Source: an uncultured Alphaproteobacteria bacterium
GTDB taxonomy: Bacteria; Pseudomonadota; Alphaproteobacteria; HIMB59; GCA-002718135
DNA length: 64,000 nt
Direction: 5' to 3'
Assembly (NCBI GenBank): GCA_902577945.1
Contig: CACHBB010000001.1
Location: forward strand, 45,344 to 109,343
The notes under the pieces: model-generated
Databases searched by the model: none
What the model was told of the DNA's origin: nothing
Seen by the model: only the letters and a program-made list of their open reading frames with translations
Part shown: positions 1 to 8,639 of the stretch, in pieces
Layout: each line of letters starts with the position of its first letter
How positions within the stretch are numbered: the stretch's first letter is position 1
Position numbers and translations under genes: made by a program

Positions 1-600
1 GAGGTTTTAAAATTATATGATTTATATTCTCAAGAAATTTTAGATATTGACCAACTAAATTCCAGCTTTGAGAAAATGAATCTAAATAGTGAAAATATAA
101 AAAATTTAATTTCTCTAAGAAAAAGTGATATTGTTTCAGAAGATGATTTTATAAATGGTATAAAGAAAATTTTGGAAGAAGTTTCTAGTTTAGAAAATGA
201 ATTAAAAGAAAATAAAAAGGATAATATTGAAGTAGATACAACTAAATATGAGTTTCAAGTTGGAATTACAAATATACATGCCGCTGTAGTTTCTGATTTC
301 AATTACGGAGATATATGGAACCATAAATTTGAAATTATTGATAATGAAATTTCTAAAATTTCTTTTAAAAATTCTAAAAATATTGATTTATTAAAATTTT
401 CAAAACCAAAAATAAAATTTTTGAAGGATAATAACTTTTCTATTCGTTCTAGTGTCATCTATTTACCAGAACCGTCTGTAAGTGTTAGGTATGATTTTAA
501 AGGAAAATTTATAGATAGCAATGTTGAAGGTGAGGTCATAATAACTTACACTGGACATGAAGAGGCGGGATTAGTTTTATTAAAAGCAAAAACAAATTAA
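1..600 (+). CDS. unrecognised protein, 5' end outside window
   Basis: The reading frame is open from base 1, so the first ATG at 76 is probably internal and the gene starts upstream of the window; 199 residues are visible. I do not recognise the family. The visible N-terminal half is rich in Glu, Lys and Leu and looks helical or coiled-coil (a run of Glu/Leu/Lys heptad-like residues around codons 70-90 of the visible part). The C-terminal ~110 residues alternate polar and aromatic/hydrophobic residues and look beta-rich, with no membrane segment or signal peptide in the visible part. Its stop is followed by 80 bases and then a tRNA gene on the other strand. Function unknown. Confidence 0.6.
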   Translation, partial: EVLKLYDLYSQEILDIDQLNSSFEKMNLNSENIKNLISLRKSDIVSEDDFINGIKKILEEVSSLENELKENKKDNIEVDTTKYEFQVGITNIHAAVVSDFNYGDIWNHKFEIIDNEISKISFKNSKNIDLLKFSKPKIKFLKDNNFSIRSSVIYLPEPSVSVRYDFKGKFIDSNVEGEVIITYTGHEEAGLVLLKAKTN

Positions 601-680
601 GTTTTTGACTTGAATTAAGTGTGTCGTATGTTTGTCAAAATACAGTTTTTTCGAATAAACTTAATTACGCCTAAATTAAA

Positions 681-770
681 TGGCGGAGAGAGAGGGATTC
701 GAACCCTCGGTAGTATTGCTACTACACACGCTTTCCAAGCGTGCTGATTAAACCGCTCTCACATCTCTCC
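681..770 (-). tRNA. tRNA-Ser (anticodon GGA)
   Basis: Read on the minus strand it folds as a class II tRNA: acceptor arms GGAGAGA and TCTCTCC, a 5-bp anticodon stem CACGC/GCGTG around the loop TTGGAAA (anticodon GGA, template bases 734-736), a long variable arm with the stem GTAGTA...TACTAC typical of serine tRNAs, and a T arm GAGGG-TTCGAAT-CCCTC. Discriminator G and the terminal CCA are encoded (681-684). It decodes UCC/UCU. It lies immediately downstream of, and on the same strand as, the glycosyltransferase-like gene at 786-2051. Confidence 0.97.
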
Positions 771-785
771 TTTTTTAATTAAGTA

Positions 786-2051
786 TTATATTAAATATTT
801 ATTATGAAAAGTATGATAAAAATAACTATCACTATTTTTGTGGCTATTATTTGAGTTATTATTTATTTTTCCATTTTTAAATCTTTTAATATAAATGTAT
901 GCTACATATAAGATAATCTGATCTATATGCCATCTGATTTTTTTATTATTTATTAAGTAGCTAACATAGTTGGTATAGAATTTTAAAAAAATTTTTGAAT
1001 TGTTAGTATTGATAAATAAAGATTGATTAGCTGTAATAGACGTTTGGAAGTATCTAAGCTCTTCCTTTATGTGTAAGGTCATATCGAAATTTTTATTCAT
1101 TTCTAAATATTGATTTAAATCTTTGCAAATAATACTATCAGCATCAAAAATAAACACTGGTTCGTTATATTTTTTCATTAATTCATCTACTAAAAGATAT
1201 CTCCTAGCTGTGTAGTAAGATTTTGTTTCAATATTATCAAAATTAAATGATTTACTATTTTCAAAGATTAATGAAAAATTTGTAATATTCAAATGTTCTA
1301 TTTCAGAGCAAATTTTTTTTATTTCTTGTTCGCTAGCATCGTGGATCAAAATAGAGATTAAATAACTTTTAGAATTTTTCTTCAAAGAATTTAAGAATCT
1401 TAATATTTCATTATTAAATATTTCATAGGTTCCAGAAACAACTACTATATAATTATATAAAGATTCTATTTTATTTTTTTGATAAACTATTTCATGTTTA
1501 ATTGGTGAATTATTATCTAGAATAAAATCAAAATTTTTCTTATCGATAAAAAAATAGTCTAAATTTTTATAATAATCTCTTCTATTTAATTTTAAATCAC
1601 CTAAAATCTTTTCAGCTGCTTCAAATTGATCTGTTTCCAATAAATGGTGAAAATATTCAAACTGAATAAATAATATTTTTTTAATACCTGATTCTAGTGC
1701 TTCATAAAATATTTTAAATTCATGATTTTTTTTAAATTCTCTTAATAATTTTAAATTAAGATAATATAATTCATTTGTTAGTGGTGTTTTTTTATCTTTA
1801 TTTAAACCAAATTTAATTAAGGAATCAATTAATTTGAATTTTAATTTCTTATTTTGTAAAAAATTTTTTTTTGTTGAAATAAAAGCAATATCTATCAAAT
1901 TAGGTATCACTCTTAAATCATTAAATTTTCTATAAATAGATTTATAAAGCTGATATGATTCTATAAATTTCTGTGCTTTGTAAAAATCTTTTGCTTTAAT
2001 AACAATCGATTGTATTTCTTGAATATTTTGATTTTCATTTGTTAAAGTCAT
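786..2051 (-). CDS. helical-repeat protein with glycosyltransferase-like C-terminal domain
   Basis: 421 residues. Roughly residues 10-160 are helical and look like degenerate TPR-type repeats (one segment reads FYKAQKFIESYQLYKSIYRK). From about residue 200 the sequence changes to an alternating beta/alpha pattern (YIVVVSGTY, YLISILIHDAS) and contains FIFDADSIICKDL near residue 300, the kind of DxD metal/nucleotide-sugar site seen in GT-A transferases such as GT8. I infer a sugar transferase acting on cell-surface glycan, with the repeats as a protein- or substrate-binding module. The tail (about 35 residues) is Asn/Lys/Ser rich. ATG start is preceded by AAGAG. It is 25 bases downstream of the UbiA-family gene, probably the same transcript. 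Exact acceptor and sugar unknown. Confidence 0.6.
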   Translation of the reverse strand: MTLTNENQNIQEIQSIVIKAKDFYKAQKFIESYQLYKSIYRKFNDLRVIPNLIDIAFISTKKNFLQNKKLKFKLIDSLIKFGLNKDKKTPLTNELYYLNLKLLREFKKNHEFKIFYEALESGIKKILFIQFEYFHHLLETDQFEAAEKILGDLKLNRRDYYKNLDYFFIDKKNFDFILDNNSPIKHEIVYQKNKIESLYNYIVVVSGTYEIFNNEILRFLNSLKKNSKSYLISILIHDASEQEIKKICSEIEHLNITNFSLIFENSKSFNFDNIETKSYYTARRYLLVDELMKKYNEPVFIFDADSIICKDLNQYLEMNKNFDMTLHIKEELRYFQTSITANQSLFINTNNSKIFLKFYTNYVSYLINNKKIRWHIDQIILYVAYIYIKRFKNGKINNNSNNSHKNSDSYFYHTFHNKYLI

Positions 2052-2076
2052 CTCTTGTTAATATTATTTTATAGTT

Positions 2077-2931
2077 TTAAATATAAATTAAAATAGTAAT
2101 TAATATAAATAAAGTTGCAAAAATATTAATTATTAAAAAGTAATTCTGTAAGATTAATGAAATTGGATTTTCGCCATCCGTTGACCTTATTGCAATCAAA
2201 TAATATCGATAGATAAACATAAAAATAAATGGAAAGGTTAAAATTAAAAAAAATGATGTACTGTAAGTATAAATAAAAACAAGTATAAAAAAAGTAATTA
2301 TCATTAGTATTGTTATATTTTTAAGAGTAGTAATATTATAGAAATTTAAAACAGATCTTGTTTGTATAAATTCATTATCCTTCAATAAATTAAGCTCGCC
2401 TATTCTCTTTAGTAAGATAAAAAAAATAGATATTATCAATGTTGTAAGTAACATTAAGTTTGTACTTTCAACATTTATCACTAATGATCCTGTATCTATC
2501 CTAATTAAATATAGTGATGATAAAATAAGTAATTCTAGGAATGGTATTTTTTTAAAAAATAAAATATATGTGCAAGATGTCACTAGATATATTAAAATAT
2601 GAATAAATATTGTTTTTTGGAATATTAAAAATATTAATCCAACAAATACTAAGGATATTAAAATATAAATAGACTCTTTAATTGATATCTTATTTGAAGC
2701 TAAAGGACGGGATTTTTTAATTGGGTGTTTTTTATCATTGTTCAAATCAATTATATCATTAAGTATATAAACAATTGAAGATGTAATAGAAAATATTATA
2801 AAACTTATTATTAAATCAAAATAGTTATTTAATTCTAAAAACTTTACAGAAAAAATAATGGGAAAAAATATAATTAAATTTTTAAACCAATCTTTAATTC
2901 TTAACAATTGTAGTATATTTGTATACTTCAT
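2077..2931 (-). CDS. UbiA-family polyprenyl-phosphate phosphoribosyltransferase-like protein
   Basis: 284-residue integral membrane protein with about nine hydrophobic helices. The first cytosolic motif reads NDIIDLNNDKKHPIKKSRP (about residues 58-76), which matches the NDxxDxxxDxxHPxKxxRP signature of the decaprenyl-phosphate 5-phosphoribosyltransferase branch of UbiA rather than the ubiquinone or haem O branches; the N-terminal LLRIKDWFKNLIIFFP is also typical of that branch. Family knowledge: the enzyme moves 5-phosphoribose from PRPP to a polyprenyl phosphate, giving a lipid carrier for ribofuranose or arabinofuranose. Neighbours are glycosyltransferase-like genes, which fits surface glycan assembly. 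Its ATG is only three bases from the ATG of the divergent gene at 2935, and no Shine-Dalgarno is visible. Confidence 0.8.
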   Translation of the reverse strand: MKYTNILQLLRIKDWFKNLIIFFPIIFSVKFLELNNYFDLIISFIIFSITSSIVYILNDIIDLNNDKKHPIKKSRPLASNKISIKESIYILISLVFVGLIFLIFQKTIFIHILIYLVTSCTYILFFKKIPFLELLILSSLYLIRIDTGSLVINVESTNLMLLTTLIISIFFILLKRIGELNLLKDNEFIQTRSVLNFYNITTLKNITILMIITFFILVFIYTYSTSFFLILTFPFIFMFIYRYYLIAIRSTDGENPISLILQNYFLIINIFATLFILITILIYI

Positions 2932-2934
2932 TAT

Positions 2935-4887
2935 ATGATTTTTAGTTTTACATTAAAATCAATATTTTTAATATTTTTAATTATAATTTTAAAACCGCCG
3001 TTAAATAATTATATTGATCTAATATTCTTTTCACTGGGTATATTTGTAGTTTTTTGTTTTGAAACAAAAATTAAAAAAAAAATAAACAATTATTTAATTA
3101 CGTTTATTTTTTTTGTAATTTTAATATTAAATTTCTTTACAAATACAAATAGTATTAAAGAAATTCATTCAACTTTTTTTTCAGATAAAGATATTGAAAC
3201 AATTTCCAAAATTTTACCTAAAAATATAATAAATAAAATATTGATTGATTATGAAAAATTTAATCTTTCAAGGGCATTAGAATCACATGATGGAAGTGAA
3301 TTTCAATCTGAAGAAAACTTTAAGAATTTTTCATTTATTGAGATACCTAATAAATTTTCAGCTGATAATTTTTTTTATGATAAAGCTTATACAAGATCTA
3401 TCAATAATATTAACTTTTCTAATAGAGAAGAATTAAGGATAAGCCAAATTAATAATTTAAAATATAATTTAGTTTTTGATAAAGAATTTAGAAGAGAAAT
3501 ACCTTATTTTGTCATATTTGATATTCCAAAAAAATATAAAAATTCAAAAATATGTGGTTATGGAAATATTTTTTATAGTTATAATTTTAAAGATATAAAT
3601 GAGTTGCAAGACACAACTTTCAAAATAAAAAAGAATAATTGTTTAGTTTTTGATAATGATAAGGACCTAAAAATTTTAGGGTATTCAATAAATAAAGATA
3701 AAGATCTTTCAATAAAGTTAAATAAAAATTTTATAAATATTTTATTAGATACCCTTAAATATTACTTAGCTTCTTTAATTATATTAATTTTCATATTTAA
3801 TTTTTTTAGCCTTAAGAGATTTAGCAACAAAGAAATAATCATCATAACAACATCAGTTTTATCATCTATTCTTTTTATCCTACTTAAGGATCATAATATG
3901 ATCTTTGGACTTAGATATTTTAGAGGTGGAGCAGATGGTCTTGTATATGAAAATCATGCAGTACTAATGCTACATTATTTAAAAAACCTTGATGTTTTAG
4001 AATTTTTAAGAGGTCAGGAAAATGTTTATTATTTTATGCCTGGATTAAGATATTTTTTAGCAATAACAAAAATTATATTTGGTGATACTAGTTATGGATA
4101 TTTAATTTTAAGTTTTCTCATACCAATAAGTTTATTTTATTTATTTAAAAATATAATTTCTGAAAAAATTGCATTTTATTTGATTATTTCATTTACATTA
4201 TTGCCTATTTTTGAAAACATGGGTTTTGGGCATTATAACTATATCCATCAAATAGTTAGGAATCACGCAGAAACTTTATCAATTTCTATTATTATTTTTT
4301 GTTTTGCTAAATTTACTAATCCAAATTTTGAAGATAATATTAATTATTTAAAAGTATTTTTTTATTGTTTAATTTTGGCGATAGCTACATTTTGCCGACC
4401 TAATTTTTTCCCAGCAACGTCAATTCTCTTTATATATTTATTTTTTATCTCTGTAAAAAGAAGTTATATGTTGTCTGTGAGTGCGGTATTGGGATTTTCT
4501 TTGGTGTTTGTTTCACTATTTCATAATTATTATTTTGGTAATGATATTTCATTATTTACAAAGTCAGATATTCATTTTGTATTTAACGATGCATTTGCTA
4601 ATTTAAATTTACAAAAAATAGAGAACAATTTTGTTATAAATCAATTTATAAAATGGAATCCAATTTATAATATTCATAGAATATTTATATTGATTTTTAT
4701 CATTTATTGTTTTTTTAGATTTGAAAAAAATAATATAAATATTCTTTTATTTTCATCAGCTATTAGTCAACATATCGTTTTACTGTTAACGCACCCTGAT
4801 AGCAGATATGCTTATCTAGCGTGGTTGCTAACATTTATTTTGTTTGTTAACTATTTATTTAATTTTTATTTAAAAAAATTAAAATAA
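2935..4887 (+). CDS. large multi-spanning membrane protein, GT-C glycosyltransferase-like
   Basis: 650 residues. Two or three hydrophobic helices (about 3-65), then a polar, probably periplasmic stretch to about residue 265, then some ten further hydrophobic segments to the C terminus. After the third helix cluster a loop reads GLRYFRGGADGLVYENHA and then YYFMPGLRYFLAI; acidic residues in the first large loop followed by an aromatic-Pro-Gly entry into the next helix resembles lipid-linked GT-C transferases (PMT/ArnT-like), but this is pattern resemblance only. It diverges from the phosphoribosyltransferase-like gene with three bases between the start codons, so a role using a polyprenyl-linked pentose is a reasonable inference. 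Its 3' end overlaps the convergent GT4 gene by 9 bases. Confidence 0.55.
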   Translation: MIFSFTLKSIFLIFLIIILKPPLNNYIDLIFFSLGIFVVFCFETKIKKKINNYLITFIFFVILILNFFTNTNSIKEIHSTFFSDKDIETISKILPKNIINKILIDYEKFNLSRALESHDGSEFQSEENFKNFSFIEIPNKFSADNFFYDKAYTRSINNINFSNREELRISQINNLKYNLVFDKEFRREIPYFVIFDIPKKYKNSKICGYGNIFYSYNFKDINELQDTTFKIKKNNCLVFDNDKDLKILGYSINKDKDLSIKLNKNFINILLDTLKYYLASLIILIFIFNFFSLKRFSNKEIIIITTSVLSSILFILLKDHNMIFGLRYFRGGADGLVYENHAVLMLHYLKNLDVLEFLRGQENVYYFMPGLRYFLAITKIIFGDTSYGYLILSFLIPISLFYLFKNIISEKIAFYLIISFTLLPIFENMGFGHYNYIHQIVRNHAETLSISIIIFCFAKFTNPNFEDNINYLKVFFYCLILAIATFCRPNFFPATSILFIYLFFISVKRSYMLSVSAVLGFSLVFVSLFHNYYFGNDISLFTKSDIHFVFNDAFANLNLQKIENNFVINQFIKWNPIYNIHRIFILIFIIYCFFRFEKNNINILLFSSAISQHIVLLLTHPDSRYAYLAWLLTFILFVNYLFNFYLKKLK

Positions 4888-5970
4888 TTTGCGAATACTA
4901 TTTTTAAATATTTTTTTATTATAATATTTGAAGAGATTATCTACAACACGTTTTTTACTAAATTTATTTTTCTTAAATAATAAAAACTTATTTAATAAAT
5001 CATCTAGATTTTTAGTTTCAAAAATATATCCATTTTTTGTTTTATTTATAATTGTTCTCACACCATTTATATCACTTGAAATTACAGGTACTCCATAACT
5101 CATTGCTTCAAGTTGAACGATACCAAATGCTTCAAATGAATTAATACTAGGCAATATAAATAAATCTATATTTTTATAGAAATACTCTTTTTGATTATTA
5201 TCTAACTTCCCAACAAATTTAATAGATTTATTACTTGAACTTAATCTTTTTAATTTATGTATATACTTAATAAATCTTTTATCACCGATATCACCAGCAA
5301 TTATTAATTCGTGGTTAATATTTTTATCTCTAAGAATATTACTAAGAGATATAAGATAGTTTAATCCCTTCTCTTCACAGATTCTTCCTAGAAAACCTAT
5401 TCTTGTTTTATCTAACGAATTATCACTAAGAACTATATTTTTGTCTTCTACATATGGTGGTATTTCAATTATTTTATTAGGTAAATACTTATTAAATTTA
5501 ATATTAATAAAATAATCTTTCGATAATACTACTATGTATTTTGAACATAAAGATGCAATAAAGCCAAAGAAAAAAAAATATAATTTAAATATTTTCAAAG
5601 GAAGTGGAAATTCAGGTAAACAATGATAATGTATAATTGTATTTTTTTTTCTAATAAATAATACTAATGGTAATATTTCTACAAGAGGTAAGTGGATATT
5701 TATATATTTATAATTTTTATAAATTTTTATAAATTTGAGTATTAGCGATAAACTAAAATAACCTCTAGATATTTTAAAAAGTGGCTTACATCTTATAATT
5801 TCAATATTACCGGAGGATTCAAGACTATCTAATTCACTACTATGCTTAGTTGTTAAAACCGTTATTTTATAATCATTTTCTAATATACCAATGAATTGAT
5901 TAATATAAGTTACAATTCCACTAATGTGAGGCTTATAAAAATCAGTTACTATTAATATTTTTTGTTGCAT
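4879..5970 (-). CDS. glycosyltransferase family 4
   Basis: 363 residues with the two-Rossmann GT-B layout. The N-terminal domain opens with KILIVTDFYKPHISGIVTYI, the usual GT4 acceptor-side loop; the C-terminal donor domain begins near residue 190 (RIGFLGRICEEKGLNYLI) and carries the retaining GT4 signature SFEAFGIVQLEAMSYGVPVI, whose Glu pair binds the nucleotide sugar. Cytosolic, peripheral to the membrane; expected to add one sugar to a lipid-linked or LPS core acceptor. Donor and acceptor cannot be told from sequence. Its start overlaps the end of the upstream FkbM-like gene by 29 bases, so the two are probably co-translated. Confidence 0.88.
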   Translation of the reverse strand: MQQKILIVTDFYKPHISGIVTYINQFIGILENDYKITVLTTKHSSELDSLESSGNIEIIRCKPLFKISRGYFSLSLILKFIKIYKNYKYINIHLPLVEILPLVLFIRKKNTIIHYHCLPEFPLPLKIFKLYFFFFGFIASLCSKYIVVLSKDYFINIKFNKYLPNKIIEIPPYVEDKNIVLSDNSLDKTRIGFLGRICEEKGLNYLISLSNILRDKNINHELIIAGDIGDKRFIKYIHKLKRLSSSNKSIKFVGKLDNNQKEYFYKNIDLFILPSINSFEAFGIVQLEAMSYGVPVISSDINGVRTIINKTKNGYIFETKNLDDLLNKFLLFKKNKFSKKRVVDNLFKYYNKKIFKNSIRKLF

Positions 5971-6826
5971 TAAGTTTATCGATTAAATATTTATTTGTGG
6001 GAGCATGGGCAACATTATAATTAAATAGTTCGTAGTTTGAAGGCGAATATAACTGTTCAAGACTTTGGCCTAATGTTTTGCATTTTTTGACTAAATCTTT
6101 TCTAACAAAAAAAGCATTTGAACCAGTTATATTTGTTGCAACTAAATTATAACCTTTTTTATTCATCATTTCATTAATAGAAGCTAGAGAAGAACCCATA
6201 TAATCGTTAAATTCCCACTTAAAGTTTTTATATTTATTAATTTCCAATTTTAAATTGTTTCTAAATTTAGAATTATATTCAATACATATTAGCCTAGGAT
6301 CAATTACTTTTAAGAATTTTACACAATCTATGTCATAAGAATCAATATCGATACTAAAAAAATCAATTTCTTTATTAATAATATTTTTAATAATTTTCGA
6401 ACTACCAATAACTTTATTAATATTATCTTTATCAATTTTATAAATTAATAAATCTAATAATTCTTGATCATGATTAATTTTTCCTTTTAATTTATTGATA
6501 TATTTTGATTTTATATCAATCCATATACCCTTCCAGTTTTTTAATAATAAATAATGTGTATTGTTTTCTATACAATCACCAATGCCTATTTCACAAAATA
6601 TTTTATTTTTAGTTCCTATGTCTTTAAATATATCTTCAATTATTCCATCTTCTTCATTCTGAGAGTAAACCTTGAAACCATTTAAAGCATATTGATTAAT
6701 TGCTTGTGATCTTAATTTTTTATGAATTTCATTTACATATAACTTTGAAAGAAACTCATTATTTGTTTTATTTGTTAAAAAAAGTTTAAATTTTCTAATT
6801 AAATTATAATAAATTGTATATAGCAT
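5942..6826 (-). CDS. FkbM-like methyltransferase-fold protein
   Basis: 294 residues. After a basic, aromatic N terminus it has VYSQNEEDGIIEDIFKDIG (about 53-71) followed by FCEIGIGDCIENNTHYLLL, which resembles the glycine-rich SAM motif of FkbM-type methyltransferases found in O-antigen clusters; a later DFFSIDIDSYDIDCVKFLK segment belongs to the same family pattern. I infer a SAM-dependent O-methyltransferase, or a related protein of unknown activity, acting on surface sugars. It sits between lepA and the GT4 gene on the same strand, 13 bases after lepA's stop, so it may be read through from the translation operon. The glycine-rich loop (EIGIGDCIE) is less glycine-rich than classical methyltransferases, so activity is not certain. 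Confidence 0.6.
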   Translation of the reverse strand: MLYTIYYNLIRKFKLFLTNKTNNEFLSKLYVNEIHKKLRSQAINQYALNGFKVYSQNEEDGIIEDIFKDIGTKNKIFCEIGIGDCIENNTHYLLLKNWKGIWIDIKSKYINKLKGKINHDQELLDLLIYKIDKDNINKVIGSSKIIKNIINKEIDFFSIDIDSYDIDCVKFLKVIDPRLICIEYNSKFRNNLKLEINKYKNFKWEFNDYMGSSLASINEMMNKKGYNLVATNITGSNAFFVRKDLVKKCKTLGQSLEQLYSPSNYELFNYNVAHAPTNKYLIDKLNATKNINSN

Positions 6827-6839
6827 TAATAAATTTTAA

Positions 6840-8639
6840 TTATTCTTTCATCTTAAGCGCATTTAAAAATGTATTTTGTGGAATATCCACTTTTCCAAAT
6901 TGTCTCATTCTTTTTTTACCTTTTTTCTGCTTATCAAGAAGTTTATTTTTTCTTGTTACATCTCCACCATATAACTTTTGAGTAACATCTTTTCTGAATG
7001 AGGCAACTGTTTCTCTAGCTATTATTTTGCCTCCAATTGCTGCTTGAATTGCAACTTTAAATTGTTGCCTTGGTATTAAATCTTTTAATCTCTCGCATAA
7101 TGCCCTTCCTCTTTGCTCAGATCTATCTTTATGCACTATTAATGAAAGAGCATCCACTGGATCTCCGTTTATTAATATACCAACTTTAACTAAATTATTA
7201 ATTTCATACCCAGTAATTTCGTAATCAAAACTTGCATATCCTTTTGTCATAGATTTTAACCTATCATAAAAATCAAATACTACTTCATTCAATGGCAGTT
7301 TATATTCTACTAAAGGTCTATTACCTGCATAACTCATATTTAGTTGAATTCCTCTTTTTGATGTACATAATTCAAGAACAGATCCAAGATATTCTTCAGG
7401 TACAATTATTGTAGCTTTTATCCAAGGTTCAGAAATATTTTCTACTTTTACTGGATCAGGCATATCTGTAGGATTATGTAAATTTATTACAGACTCATCT
7501 TTCATTTTAATTTTATAAACAACTGAAGGCGCGGTAGTAACAAGTTCTAAATTAAACTCTCTTTCAAATCGATCTCGTATTATTTCTAAGTGTAATAACC
7601 CCAAAAAACCACATCTAAACCCATATCCAAGTGCTGGACTAACTTCTGGCTCATATGAAAAACTAGAATCATTTAAAGCAAGTTTAGCCATACTATCTCG
7701 CATATGCTCAAAATCATCAGAATCTACTGGAAACATTCCACAAAAAACAACAGGTTGAGAAGGTTTAAAACCAGGCAAAACTTCATCTGTTGGATATCTA
7801 TCATCAGTTATTGTATCACCAACTTTACAGTCAGATACACTTTTAATACCTGAATTAATAAAACCAATTTCACCAGGTCCTAGTGTTTCCACCTCAGTGG
7901 CTTTGGGTGAAAATACACCTACTCTATCAATAGTATAAGTAGCTCCAGTAGCCATAAATCTAATTTTTTGATTTTTTTTTAAATTACCATTTACAACCCT
8001 TACCAATACGACAACACCTAAATAACTATCATACCAACTATCAACAAGCATGCACTTGAGAGGACTGTTTAAATCTCCAGAAGGAGAAGGAAGAGAAACA
8101 ATAATTTTGTTCAATAAATCCTCAATTCCTAATCCTGTTTTTGCTGAGACTAGAGATGCATTCTCCGTATCTATACCTAAAACATCTTCAATCTGAGATT
8201 TGATTTTTTCAGGCTCTGAAGATGGTAAATCTATTTTATTAAGAACTGGCAAAATTTCATGATCATTATTTATTGCTTGGTATGCATTTGCAAGTGTTTG
8301 TGCTTCAACACCCTGAGTAGAATCTACAATTAGCAATGAACCTTCACAAGCTGCTAGAGATCTTGATACCTCATAGGAAAAATCAACATGACCTGGTGTA
8401 TCCATAATATTTAAAATATATTCTTTTCCATCTTGTGATTTGTAAGTAAGTCTAACAGTTTGAGCCTTAATTGTTATCCCTCGTTCTCTCTCTAACTCCA
8501 TTGAATCGAGAACTTGTTCTTTCATTTCTCTGTCAGTTAAACCTCCACAGAATTGTATAAGTCTATCAGCTAATGTAGATTTACCATGATCAATATGTGC
8601 TACAATAGAAAAATTTCTTATAGAACTAAGTTCCGTCAT
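6840..8639 (-). CDS. lepA: elongation factor 4 (LepA), back-translocase GTPase
   Basis: 599 residues, the normal length. The G domain shows all GTPase motifs: AHIDHGKST (14-22), RGIT switch I, DTPGH, and NKID. Domains II, III, V and the LepA-specific C-terminal domain follow (motifs [16 protein letters not shown] and the basic tail [19 protein letters not shown]). It acts on the ribosome, back-translocating stalled or mistranslocated tRNAs. The start codon overlaps the pheT stop by one base (TAATG), so it is translationally coupled to pheT at the end of the infC-rpmI-rplT-pheST-lepA transcript. Confidence 0.98.
   Translation of the reverse strand: MTELSSIRNFSIVAHIDHGKSTLADRLIQFCGGLTDREMKEQVLDSMELERERGITIKAQTVRLTYKSQDGKEYILNIMDTPGHVDFSYEVSRSLAACEGSLLIVDSTQGVEAQTLANAYQAINNDHEILPVLNKIDLPSSEPEKIKSQIEDVLGIDTENASLVSAKTGLGIEDLLNKIIVSLPSPSGDLNSPLKCMLVDSWYDSYLGVVVLVRVVNGNLKKNQKIRFMATGATYTIDRVGVFSPKATEVETLGPGEIGFINSGIKSVSDCKVGDTITDDRYPTDEVLPGFKPSQPVVFCGMFPVDSDDFEHMRDSMAKLALNDSSFSYEPEVSPALGYGFRCGFLGLLHLEIIRDRFEREFNLELVTTAPSVVYKIKMKDESVINLHNPTDMPDPVKVENISEPWIKATIIVPEEYLGSVLELCTSKRGIQLNMSYAGNRPLVEYKLPLNEVVFDFYDRLKSMTKGYASFDYEITGYEINNLVKVGILINGDPVDALSLIVHKDRSEQRGRALCERLKDLIPRQQFKVAIQAAIGGKIIARETVASFRKDVTQKLYGGDVTRKNKLLDKQKKGKKRMRQFGKVDIPQNTFLNALKMKE

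Noticed and set aside
601..680. Inverted repeats (TTTTGAC/GTCAAAA and AATTAAGT/ACTTAATT) between the first gene and the tRNA.
   Set aside because: Loops of more than 20 bases, AT-rich arms, no U-run in the right place; too weak to call a terminator.
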